Positions 25,767-34,799 of a stretch of 64,000 nucleotides of DNA are shown here, piece after piece. The DNA is taken from assembly GCA_051155755.1 (NCBI GenBank), contig DAXETY010000019.1:51022-115021 (forward strand), given 5' to 3'. Each line of letters opens with the position of its first letter. Within the stretch, counting starts at the first letter, position 1. Source of the stretch: DAXETY01 sp051155755 (GTDB lineage Bacteria > Desulfobacterota > Desulfobacteria > Desulfobacterales > SG8-13). The translations under genes and the position numbers were made by a program. The notes beneath the pieces were generated by a model. The model was not told where the DNA came from and did no database searches. It worked only from the letters and a program-made list of their open reading frames with translations.

Positions 25767-26393
25767 TCAAGGCTTGGAAGACTGTTTTCCGGAAGCGGGG
25801 GTGGGATTGCCGGCGTCGGGGCTGGTCCGGGGCTGCTTCCGGGGGCGCCGGCTTTTGCGTGTCTTTTTCCGCAGGAGTTTTTTCTTCGATTTCGCCAGCT
25901 TCTTTTTTCGTTTTTCCTGATAGCGCGACACCACCGTGTAAGCAAAATAATAACCCATGACCGCCAGCGGAATCCCCAAAATGATGCCGCCGACCGACAT
26001 GGCCCAGAAAATTTCGGGGGTGTCCAGTATCAGGTCGAAGAGCTCGCCCCAACTCTTGATCTCGGAAAACCCGAAGGGCTGAGTGGCCCCGACCAGGCTG
26101 GCCCCCAGCATATAAGTGATCCCGTAAATGATGGGAGCGGTGAATGCATTGGTGACCCATACGGCTACGGCAGCGGAGATTTTATTCCATTTGAACAGGG
26201 CCGCCAGCGGAACCGCAATAAGGGTGTGTGCGCCCATAAACGGTGTCATTCCCACAAACAATCCCAGCGCAAAGCCGAGCGCGATCTCGCGGGGATGCCC
26301 ACGGATTTTCAAAAACCGCTCGTAGGCGCGGCGCAGCGGATTCAAAAATCGATTCACCCAGGATTTTTTGCTGGATGTTGAGATGGCAGGCAC
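25767..26393 (-). CDS. DUF2062 membrane protein
   Basis: A 208-residue protein with the DUF2062 core: HPREIALGFALGLFVGMTPF followed by amphipathic and membrane helices (AVAVWVTNAFTAPIIYG and GGIILGIPLAVMGYYFAY). Then comes a very basic tail (KKKLAKSKKKLLRKK) that is probably cytoplasmic and disordered. The function of DUF2062 is not known; such proteins often occur near lipid or envelope genes. It ends 23 bases from the convergent SLC13 stop, leaving no room for a separate terminator. ATG 26393 is preceded by an AT-rich gap (26394-26522) that could hold its promoter. Confidence 0.85.
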   Translation of the reverse strand: MPAISTSSKKSWVNRFLNPLRRAYERFLKIRGHPREIALGFALGLFVGMTPFMGAHTLIAVPLAALFKWNKISAAVAVWVTNAFTAPIIYGITYMLGASLVGATQPFGFSEIKSWGELFDLILDTPEIFWAMSVGGIILGIPLAVMGYYFAYTVVSRYQEKRKKKLAKSKKKLLRKKTRKSRRPRKQPRTSPDAGNPTPASGKQSSKP

Positions 26394-26522
26394 TCCTTGA
26401 TGCGGGTGTCGATCCCATTAAATTAGGACTGCAAAAACAATATTAATTATCAGAATCCGTCTGAAAAATAAACCGGCAAATCGCCAAAACGGTGCACTCA
26501 GAATATGCCTCGGCCGATACGG

Positions 26523-27785
26523 TCAACGGCGGTTCAGATCCCGGCCGGCCGCCGGGCGGCTCGCCGGTGGGCGACGATTATAGGCATCGGGCAGCCGGCG
26601 CGTAAAGAGGGCGTAACCACCGGCGGAAAACAGAGCCAGGGAGGCGATCAGCAACCAGGCCAGGCGATGATGGCCGGCAAAGGCATCCAGGATTACGCCT
26701 CCGTAGAGGGGACCCAGGGACCATCCGGAAGAGATCCAGAAACCCAGAATCCCCATGTATCGTCCGGTCTTTCCGGGTGGCGCCAAACGTGAGGCCAGCG
26801 TCAGGGAGGGCGGCGACATGATGATTTCGCCGGCGGTGATAACTGCGATCGCAATGACAAACATCCAAAATTCCGCGCAAAAACCAACGAATCCGTAACC
26901 GGCCGCGTACAACACGGCGCCGCCGGCCAGCTGCACCGTGAGCCGGATCGAGCCAAACAGCCGGGTGATCGGCATCTGCAGCAAAACCACCAACATCCCG
27001 TTCAAGGTATAGAGAATACCGAGTTGATGGGCGGAAATTCGGACCATGTCCACCGCATACACGGAAAACGGGGCAATCAGCTGCGCCACCACGATGTAAA
27101 GCAGGAACGTCAAGCCGCAATGCCAGGCCAGGTTGCGATCCTGCCGGACGGCCAGCAAATCGGCCAATCGGAAACGGTCGCCGGCGGTCTGCCGCGGCGG
27201 CGGTTTTAAGAACACCCACAGAATGACTCCGGAAACCATCGTGATCAGGGCGGAGATCAGAAAAAGCAGCCCGTAGGACGCGGCGGCCAGAAAGCCCCCC
27301 AGTGCCGGTCCGGCAGCCCATCCCAGGTTGGTCGCCGAGCGGGTCAGCGCAAAGCCATCCAGGTGTTTGTCCGCCGGCAGAATATCGGAAACCATTGCAT
27401 TGGCGGCCGGTTGGAATATCGCGCCGAAGATCGAGTTGATCAGCAGAAAACCGGCCACCGCCCAGAAGCCCCACTCGCGGTGAACCGCCAGGGCCATAAA
27501 AAGAAAGGAAACGGCGCGAATCAGCTGGGAATCGACCAGTAAAAAACGACGGTCCATCCGATCGGACACCTCGCCTCCGATGATTTGAAACGCCGATCGC
27601 ACCACGGCCATCAGCCCGAAGAACACGCCGATCTGGCTCAAGGACAGCCCCAGGTTCCGGTGAAAATAGATGGAGATGAAAGGGATCGAAACCGAAAATC
27701 CCAGGGCGCTGGAAAACCATCCCAGTGCCAGAACCCACAAATCTTTTCCGAAGGAACCCCAATAGGCCCGGTACGGGTATCGCAT
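26523..27785 (-). CDS. Major facilitator superfamily transporter
   Basis: A 420-residue inner-membrane protein with about 12 predicted helices in two halves. The loop between helices 2 and 3 has the MFS signature in the form GGEVSDRMDRRFLL. The central cytoplasmic loop is short (KPPPRQTAGDRFRL). It resembles drug or sugar efflux carriers (DHA1-like), but the substrate cannot be told. The start at 27785 is the first of the frame with a normal N-terminus. It follows the glutaredoxin-like gene by 40 bases on the same strand. Confidence 0.87.
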   Translation of the reverse strand: MRYPYRAYWGSFGKDLWVLALGWFSSALGFSVSIPFISIYFHRNLGLSLSQIGVFFGLMAVVRSAFQIIGGEVSDRMDRRFLLVDSQLIRAVSFLFMALAVHREWGFWAVAGFLLINSIFGAIFQPAANAMVSDILPADKHLDGFALTRSATNLGWAAGPALGGFLAAASYGLLFLISALITMVSGVILWVFLKPPPRQTAGDRFRLADLLAVRQDRNLAWHCGLTFLLYIVVAQLIAPFSVYAVDMVRISAHQLGILYTLNGMLVVLLQMPITRLFGSIRLTVQLAGGAVLYAAGYGFVGFCAEFWMFVIAIAVITAGEIIMSPPSLTLASRLAPPGKTGRYMGILGFWISSGWSLGPLYGGVILDAFAGHHRLAWLLIASLALFSAGGYALFTRRLPDAYNRRPPASRPAAGRDLNRR

Positions 27786-27825
27786 CGCTGGGACCGTCTC
27801 GATCCTAAAATGTGCGTTTCAAATC

Positions 27826-28125
27826 TTATTTTCCGAACCACTTGAAAAACCGTTGCTGCAGGGAGCGGCGCGGCGTGCCTAAAGCTTCGAGGATTTCGGC
27901 TTCCCGGTAGCCGGCGATCACGGTTTCTCCGGCCACAAGGGTCGGAAATGTCAGGCGGGGGTCGAGCTGGCGCAGCATGTCGACAATGGCCGTTTTCTGG
28001 TCTTCATCCAGCCGATCGACGGCAACGACCTCATAGGAGCGCCCGGCCCGCTGCAACAACCGCTCCACGCGGCGGCAGGTGCTGCACGTGCTCAAGGTGT
28101 AAAGCCAGATGGTCGCTTGTTCCAT
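27826..28125 (-). CDS. Glutaredoxin-like protein
   Basis: A 99-residue thioredoxin-fold protein with the active site STCSTCRRVERLL near residue 13 and the cis-Pro motif TFPTLVAGETVIAGY. It is a small cytoplasmic thiol oxidoreductase of the glutaredoxin/NrdH type. The CSTC site differs from the classical CPYC, so it could transfer electrons or act in Fe-S or arsenate chemistry. The C-terminus is basic (RSLQQRFFKWFGK). No obvious partner is nearby. It has the same orientation as the MFS gene. Confidence 0.82.
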   Translation of the reverse strand: MEQATIWLYTLSTCSTCRRVERLLQRAGRSYEVVAVDRLDEDQKTAIVDMLRQLDPRLTFPTLVAGETVIAGYREAEILEALGTPRRSLQQRFFKWFGK

Positions 28126-28536
28126 GATGAGTCCTCAGCCGGTGGGTCCCGGCGGGTTGTCGATTTTGGAACCCTTCGCGCCCCACCGACAGAGCCGGCC
28201 GGCGGGGCGAGGTTCGAAATCAGGCGGTTGCCGCATCGGGCGCGGTGACGCACGCTTGATTGGAAGAACCTAGTTCCGGGATCGGTATTTTGCAACCGGA
28301 CATCGGCCGGATCGTCTCTCCCCGCTGTGGCTGCAACCGGTCGAATGGCTGCTGAGCATCGCCGCCGTTTCCGGCTTTCTGCAAGGCGCCTTGCCGCGTG
28401 GGAAAGGTGATAACGTTTTCCCGCTGCGCACCACGGCGGTGGGCGGGAAGACCCTTCGGTACCGGTAACAAAAGCGGGAAACGATTTGTCGATTCGGAAT
28501 GGATTCGGACGAGCGCGGTGCGGCCGCCGGGGGCAA
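28126..28536. other. 411-base gap with no recognisable gene
   Basis: Several frames stay open on the minus strand through this GC-rich stretch (for example 28220-28540), but none has a start with a ribosome site, known motifs or convincing codon bias. A GGTTCGAAATC at 28211-28221 resembles a tRNA T-loop, but no stem pairs around it. I see no promoter or terminator I can support. Confidence 0.4.
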
Positions 28537-28779
28537 TCAATCCTCGGGCTCAACCCAGACGATGTGATTTTTATTGACAATCAAAGTCTTGTCCTGGCCG
28601 GAGCGCAGCAGGGCATCCACCAGAACGATGAACGGAGAATCGCTCTGGGTGAAAAGATCGGAAACCCGTGTTTCGGGTGTGAGGAACACCTTGCCCTGGA
28701 TGGTTTCCCCATCGGAAGTGCGCAGGGTGATCCGGCGGTAATCATCTTCGTTGCGATTGGCTGATTTGCGTTCGTTCAT
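28537..28779 (-). CDS. Small beta-rich hypothetical protein (DUF6812-like)
   Basis: An 80-residue acidic protein with alternating hydrophobic strands: YRRITLRTSDGETIQGKVFL, then RVSDLFTQSDSPFIVLVDA and a final LIVNKNHIVWVEPED. The pattern recalls the small DUF6812-type domain, though I am recalling that family from memory. No catalytic residues are evident. The ATG at 28779 lacks a clear ribosome site. It lies between the large GGDEF protein and the glutaredoxin gene on the same strand. The order of strands and the conserved-looking VNKNHIVWVEP end support a real gene. Confidence 0.6.
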   Translation of the reverse strand: MNERKSANRNEDDYRRITLRTSDGETIQGKVFLTPETRVSDLFTQSDSPFIVLVDALLRSGQDKTLIVNKNHIVWVEPED

Positions 28780-28958
28780 ATTGGAGCGCCCATGGGTAAG
28801 TTGGATTTGAAAAACGGCCGTTGAAAAGCTCGCTGCTCCGTTTTGGCTGTAAATCGCGTACCATCCACGGAGTGGTGATGGACACGAAATCGGACCGGCT
28901 GCGAAAATTGCCCCTCCCTCGATTTAGGTCGAAGGAATCATAGCATATCCGACCGCAA

Positions 28959-31900
28959 TTAGGCAATCGGTTCGGTTGACGTTGGATGGGCGGGTAGGGA
29001 CGGTCTTCCATGGTTGACGACCCGTCGGGCCACCTCGCGGACACGGGCATCGGGATCGTCGACGAATCCGGCCAGGGATTTCATCGCCTGGGCCTGGTGA
29101 ATCTGGCCGAGAGCAAAGGCCGCCGTCGCTCGAACCTGGGTGGCGAACAACGGGCGTCGTCGAAACAGGCTTTTGCGACGGAGCGTGCGGGTCAGCGGAG
29201 CGATGCATTCGGTTTTGGCAATCTGTCCCAGGGCCCGACAGCAGGCGATTCGGAGTTTATCATCCCGGGTGGATTTTAAGATATCCGCCAGGGTATCCAC
29301 TGCATTCGGCGGTTTCAGTTTTTCCAGGGTCCGCACCGCCGCCAGGGCCAATTCGGTGCCCGTTGATCGGACGTTTTCCAGCAGCATTTCCACCAGTCGC
29401 GCGTCTTTGAGACGCTGGGTGAGGCCAAAGGCGGCCATGCGCACGCCGTCGTCTTCGTCGCCCAGGGCGAACATGGTTTCGGTGACCACATCGGTGGTCA
29501 CCGTGTCGATGATTTCAAGGATCCGGGCTCGTTCCTGGGGTGCAATTTCCAACACCAGCAACCGTTTGAGCGCTTTCGCCCCGCCGGGGCCATTCTTCGA
29601 CAGCAAGTTTGCCGCCGCCTGCCGCGTTCGATAATCCGGTTCATTTTTGATGGCTTCGATCAGCAGCGGTACGGCTGTAGACCCCAAGCTTTCCAGCAGT
29701 TGCGCTGCGTTGCGCTGTCGGGAGGCCTCTCCGGACTTCAGATCGGCGATCAACAGTCTTTCCGTGACCGGGTTGAGCTGAATCTCCATCCGCTTGGCCA
29801 GACGCTTGCCGCCCCGCACGCCTTCGGCGGGCATCTGCTCGAGTTTTTGCCGCAGTTGCCGCAGGATGCGGGCCGCCGGCGGATAGGCACCAAAGTTGAT
29901 CAAATCGATCACGAGTCGATGGAGAAACGCGGCAAACAACACCAGTAAATTGGCGTCGCGTTCGACTGCGAATTCGCGCAGCATCGGATCGGTCAGGCTG
30001 CAGGCAAAATCGTGTTGAAAGGTCGGCGCCAGATTTTCCAGAATACTGCGGCTGGTTTCCAGTACCCGCTCCCGCAGGTGCAAATCCCGTTCCTGCAGCC
30101 CATGAAATATCCGGACCACCAGCATCCGGACCGCTTTTTCGTCACCTTGCTGCATCAGTGCCTGAACCCGTTCGGGAAACTCTGCCAGAACGGTTTCGAA
30201 GTTTTGTTCCGCTATGGCTTCGGTGGGGATTTCTACAGCGGCGGCAACTCCGGGCCCCGTTTCGATTTCACCCCCCGACCCGGTGCCGAGTTGCTGCGCC
30301 ACGCGAATGTCCACGACATGCCGGTCGAATACAATCGTCGACAGGTTCCTTTGAGCCGCCATTTGCTGCCAGTAGCGTTCATCGGCGCCTTCGGGCGGCA
30401 AGTCCCGAACCGCTGCAAGGAAGATTTCCAGGTCCCTGCGCGACAGGCCCCGGCAAAATGCCAGGCTGCGCAACCCGAGCATGTCCAAAAGTTGTAAAAA
30501 GCCCTCCGCAAACGTTTTGAATTCACTGATATCCACCCGTTCGCCGTTGACCAGCAGGGTGCTGGAGGCCTTGGACAGGGTCAGGGCCGGCTGCCGGTCG
30601 AGGGTGATTTTCAGCGACCGCATCAATTGGTGGAGGGCCGCGGAAACCGCCTTGCTGTTCAAGGGGTAGAGTTTGATCAACCGCGCGGCACCCAACAGGG
30701 CCTTTAGAACCGACGGCAGGACGCCGGATTCCACACCGGCGGGCCTTCCGTTCTCGGCGGTGGACTCGCCGGGTGCCGCTGCTAGGGATGATTCCTCCAT
30801 GGCCGCTCCTGCGCCTCTCATTTTGTAGCGGACCTGCTTCAATTCGATGTGATGAAGGCGGTTTTCGATCGCAAACTGCTCCCAGAATTTTTCGTCAAAA
30901 AGTTTCTGGTGATTACCGCCGACGCCTTCAATGAGGATTTTGTATTCTTCGTCGGTCAACCCCTTTCGAAAGGCGATTCCTTTGAGTTCGTAACGGGCCA
31001 GAAACTGAAGAAAGCTGTCGGCCACCAGTTTACATTCGGTGACGTCCATTTTTTGCCCGTTGACAACCAGCCGCTGTTTGATCTGCATCAGGCTCAGGGT
31101 TTCGTTTTCCGCCAGAATCCGGTCCAGGGATGCCTTGGATTGGGCAATCACCGAAACAATGGTTTTGCTGCCCGGTGGATAAAGCTTGATATTGCGCACA
31201 GCGATTACAAAATCACGCAAAACCCTGGGCAGCAGGGCCACATCTTCGGGTCGCAGCGGTTCGTCCCCGCCGAATGCGTTCCCTTCGGTTTCTTCGGAGT
31301 AAAGCCGGGCCTCTTCGGAGTCGAAGTTCTGCCGATTGGTATTTTGCAGAAGGGTCTCATAGTCGGCGGCTTTTTCCCGTTCGGCCGAACGACTGAAATG
31401 ATATGCCACGGGCGCAGCGGAAGGAATTTGTTTGCGGGCAAAGAGTTTTTCCTGATAGGCGCCGATGCGGCCATGAATTTGCTGGCGGCGATCGGTGGGA
31501 ATGCCTTCGTAGGTGATTTCCAGGACCTGTTTGCCGGGAAAACGGACCACCTCGTCATTGAGCTCGAAATCCGAGTTCAGCAGACCCTGTTCGACGGCCT
31601 GGTCCACAAATTCCAGCACTCGCGCTTCCATTTTTTCCGAACTGCCGATGAGCATGCTCAACGAAACATCCTCCCCGAGGACGGAAACCTGGTCCAGGAG
31701 GCGTCGGCTTTCCGGGTCCAGGGCCGCCATTTTGCCCTGAACGATCTCTTCCAGGGAACGCGGCAGATAGGCGGGTTCCAGCGGCTGGATGGTCCACTGG
31801 TTTCCGGAAAGGGTGATTTTTTGATTCAATACCAGTTTGCGCAGGATTTCATTGAAAAAAAGCGGATTGCCCAGGGTTACCTGTTCGAGTTGATTTTCAA

Positions 31901-33224
31901 ATCCTTCCGGCAGCGATACGTTCGGAAAAAGACCCTGGATATGCTTGCAGAGATCGGCCGCCGTCAGCGGGGTCAGCGCGACGGTCTGTATGTCGAGCTC
32001 GTTGCGGTGTTTGCGAAAAAAACCGCGCAGCGGCACGCCGCGTTCTTCTGCATCCGGAGATCCGATCTCAGCGGCGGCGGCACAGATAAACAGCGGCGGT
32101 TCACCGCGACGCAGCAGATGTCGCAGCAACAACAGGGAGGCTTCGTCGCAGAAATGCAGATCATCGATGAACACAATCAACGGTCGGAAATCGACCAGCT
32201 TGGGGATCAGCAGCATCAGGGTGTCAAAGATACCCTTGCGGCGAGTGGTTTGATCCTTGTTTTCGAGAATGGCGGTGTCGACTTTGAGCTGCGGCAGTAC
32301 CTGGGACAGATAGGCCAGCGCTCGGTGGGAAAGACCCTCCAGAACCTCCATGCCACGATCCTTGCGCTGCTTGAGTAGATCGACCAACAATTTTTCCGTC
32401 AGGTAGTAGGGTCGGAACATCTCCTGGGGCGCACCCTTGACGTAAGCATAGCGCGTTTTGCTGCGTGCCAGGTTCCGGCGAATGGTTTCCAGGAATTCGC
32501 TTTTGCCGATGCCCGCGGTGCCTTCGGCAATCAGGAACTGGTTCCGGCGGCGACTGAACTGCTTCAGTGCCTCGGAGACCAATGCCAGCTGCGAACCTCG
32601 CCCCACGATCTGAACTTCACTGAGATGGTGGATCGCGGTTTTAGCGAAGACGTCTTCCGGATTAATGCCGGCGGCGTCGACCATGCGGTTGCGGCCGTTT
32701 TTCTTGGCAGCATAAAGCGCCGTGTCGGCTTTTTGGATCAATGCCTTGGTGCTGGCGGCGTCTGCCGGTGCCGTGGCAATGCCCAAGCTGACGGTCAATT
32801 TCAGGGGTTCTGTCTGCTCCGGCGGCGTGAACGGGTTTTCCCGCACTGTTTTGATCAGCGCTTCACCGGTGCGCAGCGATGCCGCCTTGTCGCATCCGTG
32901 CAGTAGAATCATGAATTCATCTCCTGCGTAGCGGATGGGCAGTCCGGCGGTGCCGGCCATGGTTTTCAGATGCCTGGCCAACCAGGTCAACGCCAGGTCG
33001 CCGGTTTGGTGACCGTAGGTGTCGTTGATTTGTTTGAAAAAATCCAAGTCGAGCATCAGCAGGGACAGCGGACGATCGTTCAAATCGTCCCAGCGCACGC
33101 GGGTTTGCAGGTAATGGTAAAGATAGCGGCGATTGTAAAGACCGGTGAGTTCGTCCTCAAAGATCAGGCGGGAGGGATCTTTGCCCTCGCTTTCCAGGAA
33201 TTTGACAAACTCTTGCTGTTTCAT
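28959..33224 (-). CDS. Giant GGDEF / AAA-ATPase / HEAT-repeat signalling protein
   Basis: A 1421-residue cytoplasmic protein. The diguanylate cyclase-like GGDEF domain is at about 15-185, with the signature as AGDEF at 100-104, a variant found in active cyclases. A STAND/AAA-type ATPase follows at about 205-500, with Walker A GTAGIGKS at 235-242 and Walker B LIVFIDDLHF at 349-358. Next come two copies of an unnamed domain of about 135 residues (roughly 665-800 and 835-970). Both copies have IKLYP, then (L/V)VNG(Q/E)(K/R)(M/V)D, then GL(T/S). HEAT-like repeats fill about 1180-1410. The start at 33224 is chosen because residues upstream are Pro/Arg-rich and unlike the family. It probably makes or senses cyclic-di-GMP and assembles with a partner. 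No direct neighbour explains it. Confidence 0.88.
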   Translation of the reverse strand: MKQQEFVKFLESEGKDPSRLIFEDELTGLYNRRYLYHYLQTRVRWDDLNDRPLSLLMLDLDFFKQINDTYGHQTGDLALTWLARHLKTMAGTAGLPIRYAGDEFMILLHGCDKAASLRTGEALIKTVRENPFTPPEQTEPLKLTVSLGIATAPADAASTKALIQKADTALYAAKKNGRNRMVDAAGINPEDVFAKTAIHHLSEVQIVGRGSQLALVSEALKQFSRRRNQFLIAEGTAGIGKSEFLETIRRNLARSKTRYAYVKGAPQEMFRPYYLTEKLLVDLLKQRKDRGMEVLEGLSHRALAYLSQVLPQLKVDTAILENKDQTTRRKGIFDTLMLLIPKLVDFRPLIVFIDDLHFCDEASLLLLRHLLRRGEPPLFICAAAAEIGSPDAEERGVPLRGFFRKHRNELDIQTVALTPLTAADLCKHIQGLFPNVSLPEGFENQLEQVTLGNPLFFNEILRKLVLNQKITLSGNQWTIQPLEPAYLPRSLEEIVQGKMAALDPESRRLLDQVSVLGEDVSLSMLIGSSEKMEARVLEFVDQAVEQGLLNSDFELNDEVVRFPGKQVLEITYEGIPTDRRQQIHGRIGAYQEKLFARKQIPSAAPVAYHFSRSAEREKAADYETLLQNTNRQNFDSEEARLYSEETEGNAFGGDEPLRPEDVALLPRVLRDFVIAVRNIKLYPPGSKTIVSVIAQSKASLDRILAENETLSLMQIKQRLVVNGQKMDVTECKLVADSFLQFLARYELKGIAFRKGLTDEEYKILIEGVGGNHQKLFDEKFWEQFAIENRLHHIELKQVRYKMRGAGAAMEESSLAAAPGESTAENGRPAGVESGVLPSVLKALLGAARLIKLYPLNSKAVSAALHQLMRSLKITLDRQPALTLSKASSTLLVNGERVDISEFKTFAEGFLQLLDMLGLRSLAFCRGLSRRDLEIFLAAVRDLPPEGADERYWQQMAAQRNLSTIVFDRHVVDIRVAQQLGTGSGGEIETGPGVAAAVEIPTEAIAEQNFETVLAEFPERVQALMQQGDEKAVRMLVVRIFHGLQERDLHLRERVLETSRSILENLAPTFQHDFACSLTDPMLREFAVERDANLLVLFAAFLHRLVIDLINFGAYPPAARILRQLRQKLEQMPAEGVRGGKRLAKRMEIQLNPVTERLLIADLKSGEASRQRNAAQLLESLGSTAVPLLIEAIKNEPDYRTRQAAANLLSKNGPGGAKALKRLLVLEIAPQERARILEIIDTVTTDVVTETMFALGDEDDGVRMAAFGLTQRLKDARLVEMLLENVRSTGTELALAAVRTLEKLKPPNAVDTLADILKSTRDDKLRIACCRALGQIAKTECIAPLTRTLRRKSLFRRRPLFATQVRATAAFALGQIHQAQAMKSLAGFVDDPDARVREVARRVVNHGRPSLPAHPTSTEPIA

Positions 33225-33575
33225 TCGGTTCCAGGACGACCGCTGGGTTGGGCGAGGGGGGGGGCGTCGGCCGCCGGGCGGCTCCCGCACCAACCGCGCC
33301 GGCAAAAACGACCTCTCGTCGGCGCACCAACGGTTCGGAAAACACGATTATCGGAGATTCCAACGCGCGTATATCAAAATATTTTACTGTATCCCTTTCT
33401 GTATGGCAATCAAAAAGGCCCAATTTTAAAAATAACTATTTGTAATAATTATATAATATGGCCATGTCGCCAGGAGGCCCTCCGGACGGCAGCCCGCTGT
33501 AAGGTCCGTTTGGGGTGGAAGGGAGCGCGTCAGGCCATGGGAAGGGCGGTTTTCATTGCGGCTTGCGGGGGGCGG
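33225..33575. other. AT-rich intergenic region upstream of the GGDEF gene
   Basis: Between the HD-domain gene and the GGDEF gene, both on the minus strand. Bases 33365-33465 are strongly AT-rich against a GC-rich background and probably hold the GGDEF promoter. No -35/-10 pair with good spacing stands out. The part next to the start (33240-33300) is G-rich. No gene is seen here. Confidence 0.45.
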
Positions 33576-34739
33576 TTACATTTTGGGGGAAATGCCGCTG
33601 GCACTGATGCCTTTTACGTAGTAGTGGCGATTGTTCAGAAAGCTGCAAAAGATCACGATGAATGCGACCGAGGCCTCGATCATCAAAGGCTTGTCCCGGT
33701 AAAGCCGGTCTAGCTGCTGGTCCCGGACGCGTGCGTCGCCGTGACCGAAGTAGGAAGAAAACAGTCCATCGAGCATCCAGCGACGATCGGGTTCGGTTAC
33801 CAGATCGGTCCTGCCGGCGTAGCAGTATTCCATGGCTTCCACCAGCAAGGCCCGCTGATTGGCTACGTTCTGGTAGCGGCGTCCCAGCAAGTGCAGCAGG
33901 GTTCGCTGGGCTTCCTGCAGACTGGCGTCGGCAAGCGCAACGAACAGCTGACGGGCCGGGCGGCTGTTTCGGATGTCGGCCATCTGCCGGATCAGAGACA
34001 GCAGCACGGCATTTTTAAACAGTTGGAATAAACGGCGGGCGCCGTTGAGAACAGCGGTGGGCGGGCGTTCGGGGTGAGGCCGGTATCCGGGGTAATTGTT
34101 TACGAACAACACTTCAAATATCACCTGAAAAAAATCGATTTCCCCCAGCGGATCCTGCAGGTCGATGCGCATGTCCAGCGTGTTGTCGAGACGGTCGGCC
34201 AGTTTGGTTTGCACCAGCACGGCAACCGGTTCGGTGCTCTCCAGGAGCCGACCGATGTATTCGTAATAGGTCTCCTGGGGACGGCGACTCAGGGCGGTCA
34301 GCCGGGCGATCAGGGCCGTTTCGTCCAAGCGGGGCAGACGCTGCAAAATATCGTAGAGCTGATTTTCCATCGTCCGCCAGCGTTGCGTTTCATAATCGCG
34401 GGAATTGATGTCCTCCAGGACATCGTGAAAAAGAACAGTCAGAAGGGTGAGCAGGTCGATTTTTTTGCGGGAGCGTGTAAACAGCGCTGCGGCTCTCAGA
34501 GGATGAAGAACCGCCATGGGGCCCAGGCGACGGCGCTTGTCGCTGTAGGCGGCAAACAGGTAGTTGAGCGCCTCCATGACAATACCCTTTTGTTCTCGAT
34601 CGCTGCCCGGGTCGCTGGAGAGTTTTTTATCTTCGATGATGAACTGCAGCACGTTGTATCGATTCAAGGAAGCGGCACTCAAGTTGTAGTTCAGCACCGA
34701 AGAGAGCCTCAGAAATTCCCTGAAATCGAACAACGGCAT
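33576..34739 (-). CDS. HD-domain protein resembling (p)ppGpp hydrolases
   Basis: A 387-residue protein whose N-terminal half has the spaced metal-binding residues of the RelA/SpoT hydrolase HD fold: LHPLRAAALF (first His), VLFHDVLED (HD and ED) and KLADRLDNTLDM (the ADRLxN motif). These ligate Mn2+ in ppGpp pyrophosphohydrolases. There is no synthetase, TGS or ACT domain; the C-terminal half is helical and unrecognised (about 200-387). It may be a stand-alone alarmone hydrolase or a phosphohydrolase for another nucleotide. It follows the DUF4124 gene on the same strand by 60 bases. Confidence 0.72.
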   Translation of the reverse strand: MPLFDFREFLRLSSVLNYNLSAASLNRYNVLQFIIEDKKLSSDPGSDREQKGIVMEALNYLFAAYSDKRRRLGPMAVLHPLRAAALFTRSRKKIDLLTLLTVLFHDVLEDINSRDYETQRWRTMENQLYDILQRLPRLDETALIARLTALSRRPQETYYEYIGRLLESTEPVAVLVQTKLADRLDNTLDMRIDLQDPLGEIDFFQVIFEVLFVNNYPGYRPHPERPPTAVLNGARRLFQLFKNAVLLSLIRQMADIRNSRPARQLFVALADASLQEAQRTLLHLLGRRYQNVANQRALLVEAMEYCYAGRTDLVTEPDRRWMLDGLFSSYFGHGDARVRDQQLDRLYRDKPLMIEASVAFIVIFCSFLNNRHYYVKGISASGISPKM

Positions 34740-34799
34740 CCAGTCCCCCCGGGTCGGACCCGAAAGACGACGGGGCGGTGCACCGCAGTCGCCCGCTTG

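Noticed and set aside
27805..27830. A further copy of the short GCGTTTCAAAT hairpin repeat
   Set aside because: Only the 11-base core matches and there is no GAAAC/GTTTC stem; the same core also occurs by chance inside the MFS gene.
28209..28235. A tRNA suggested by GGTTCGAAATC
   Set aside because: The flanking bases do not form a T-stem, and no acceptor or anticodon arm fits around it on either strand.
28220..28540. A 106-residue minus-strand reading frame
   Set aside because: No start with a ribosome site, no recognisable motif, and other frames in this GC-rich stretch are equally open.
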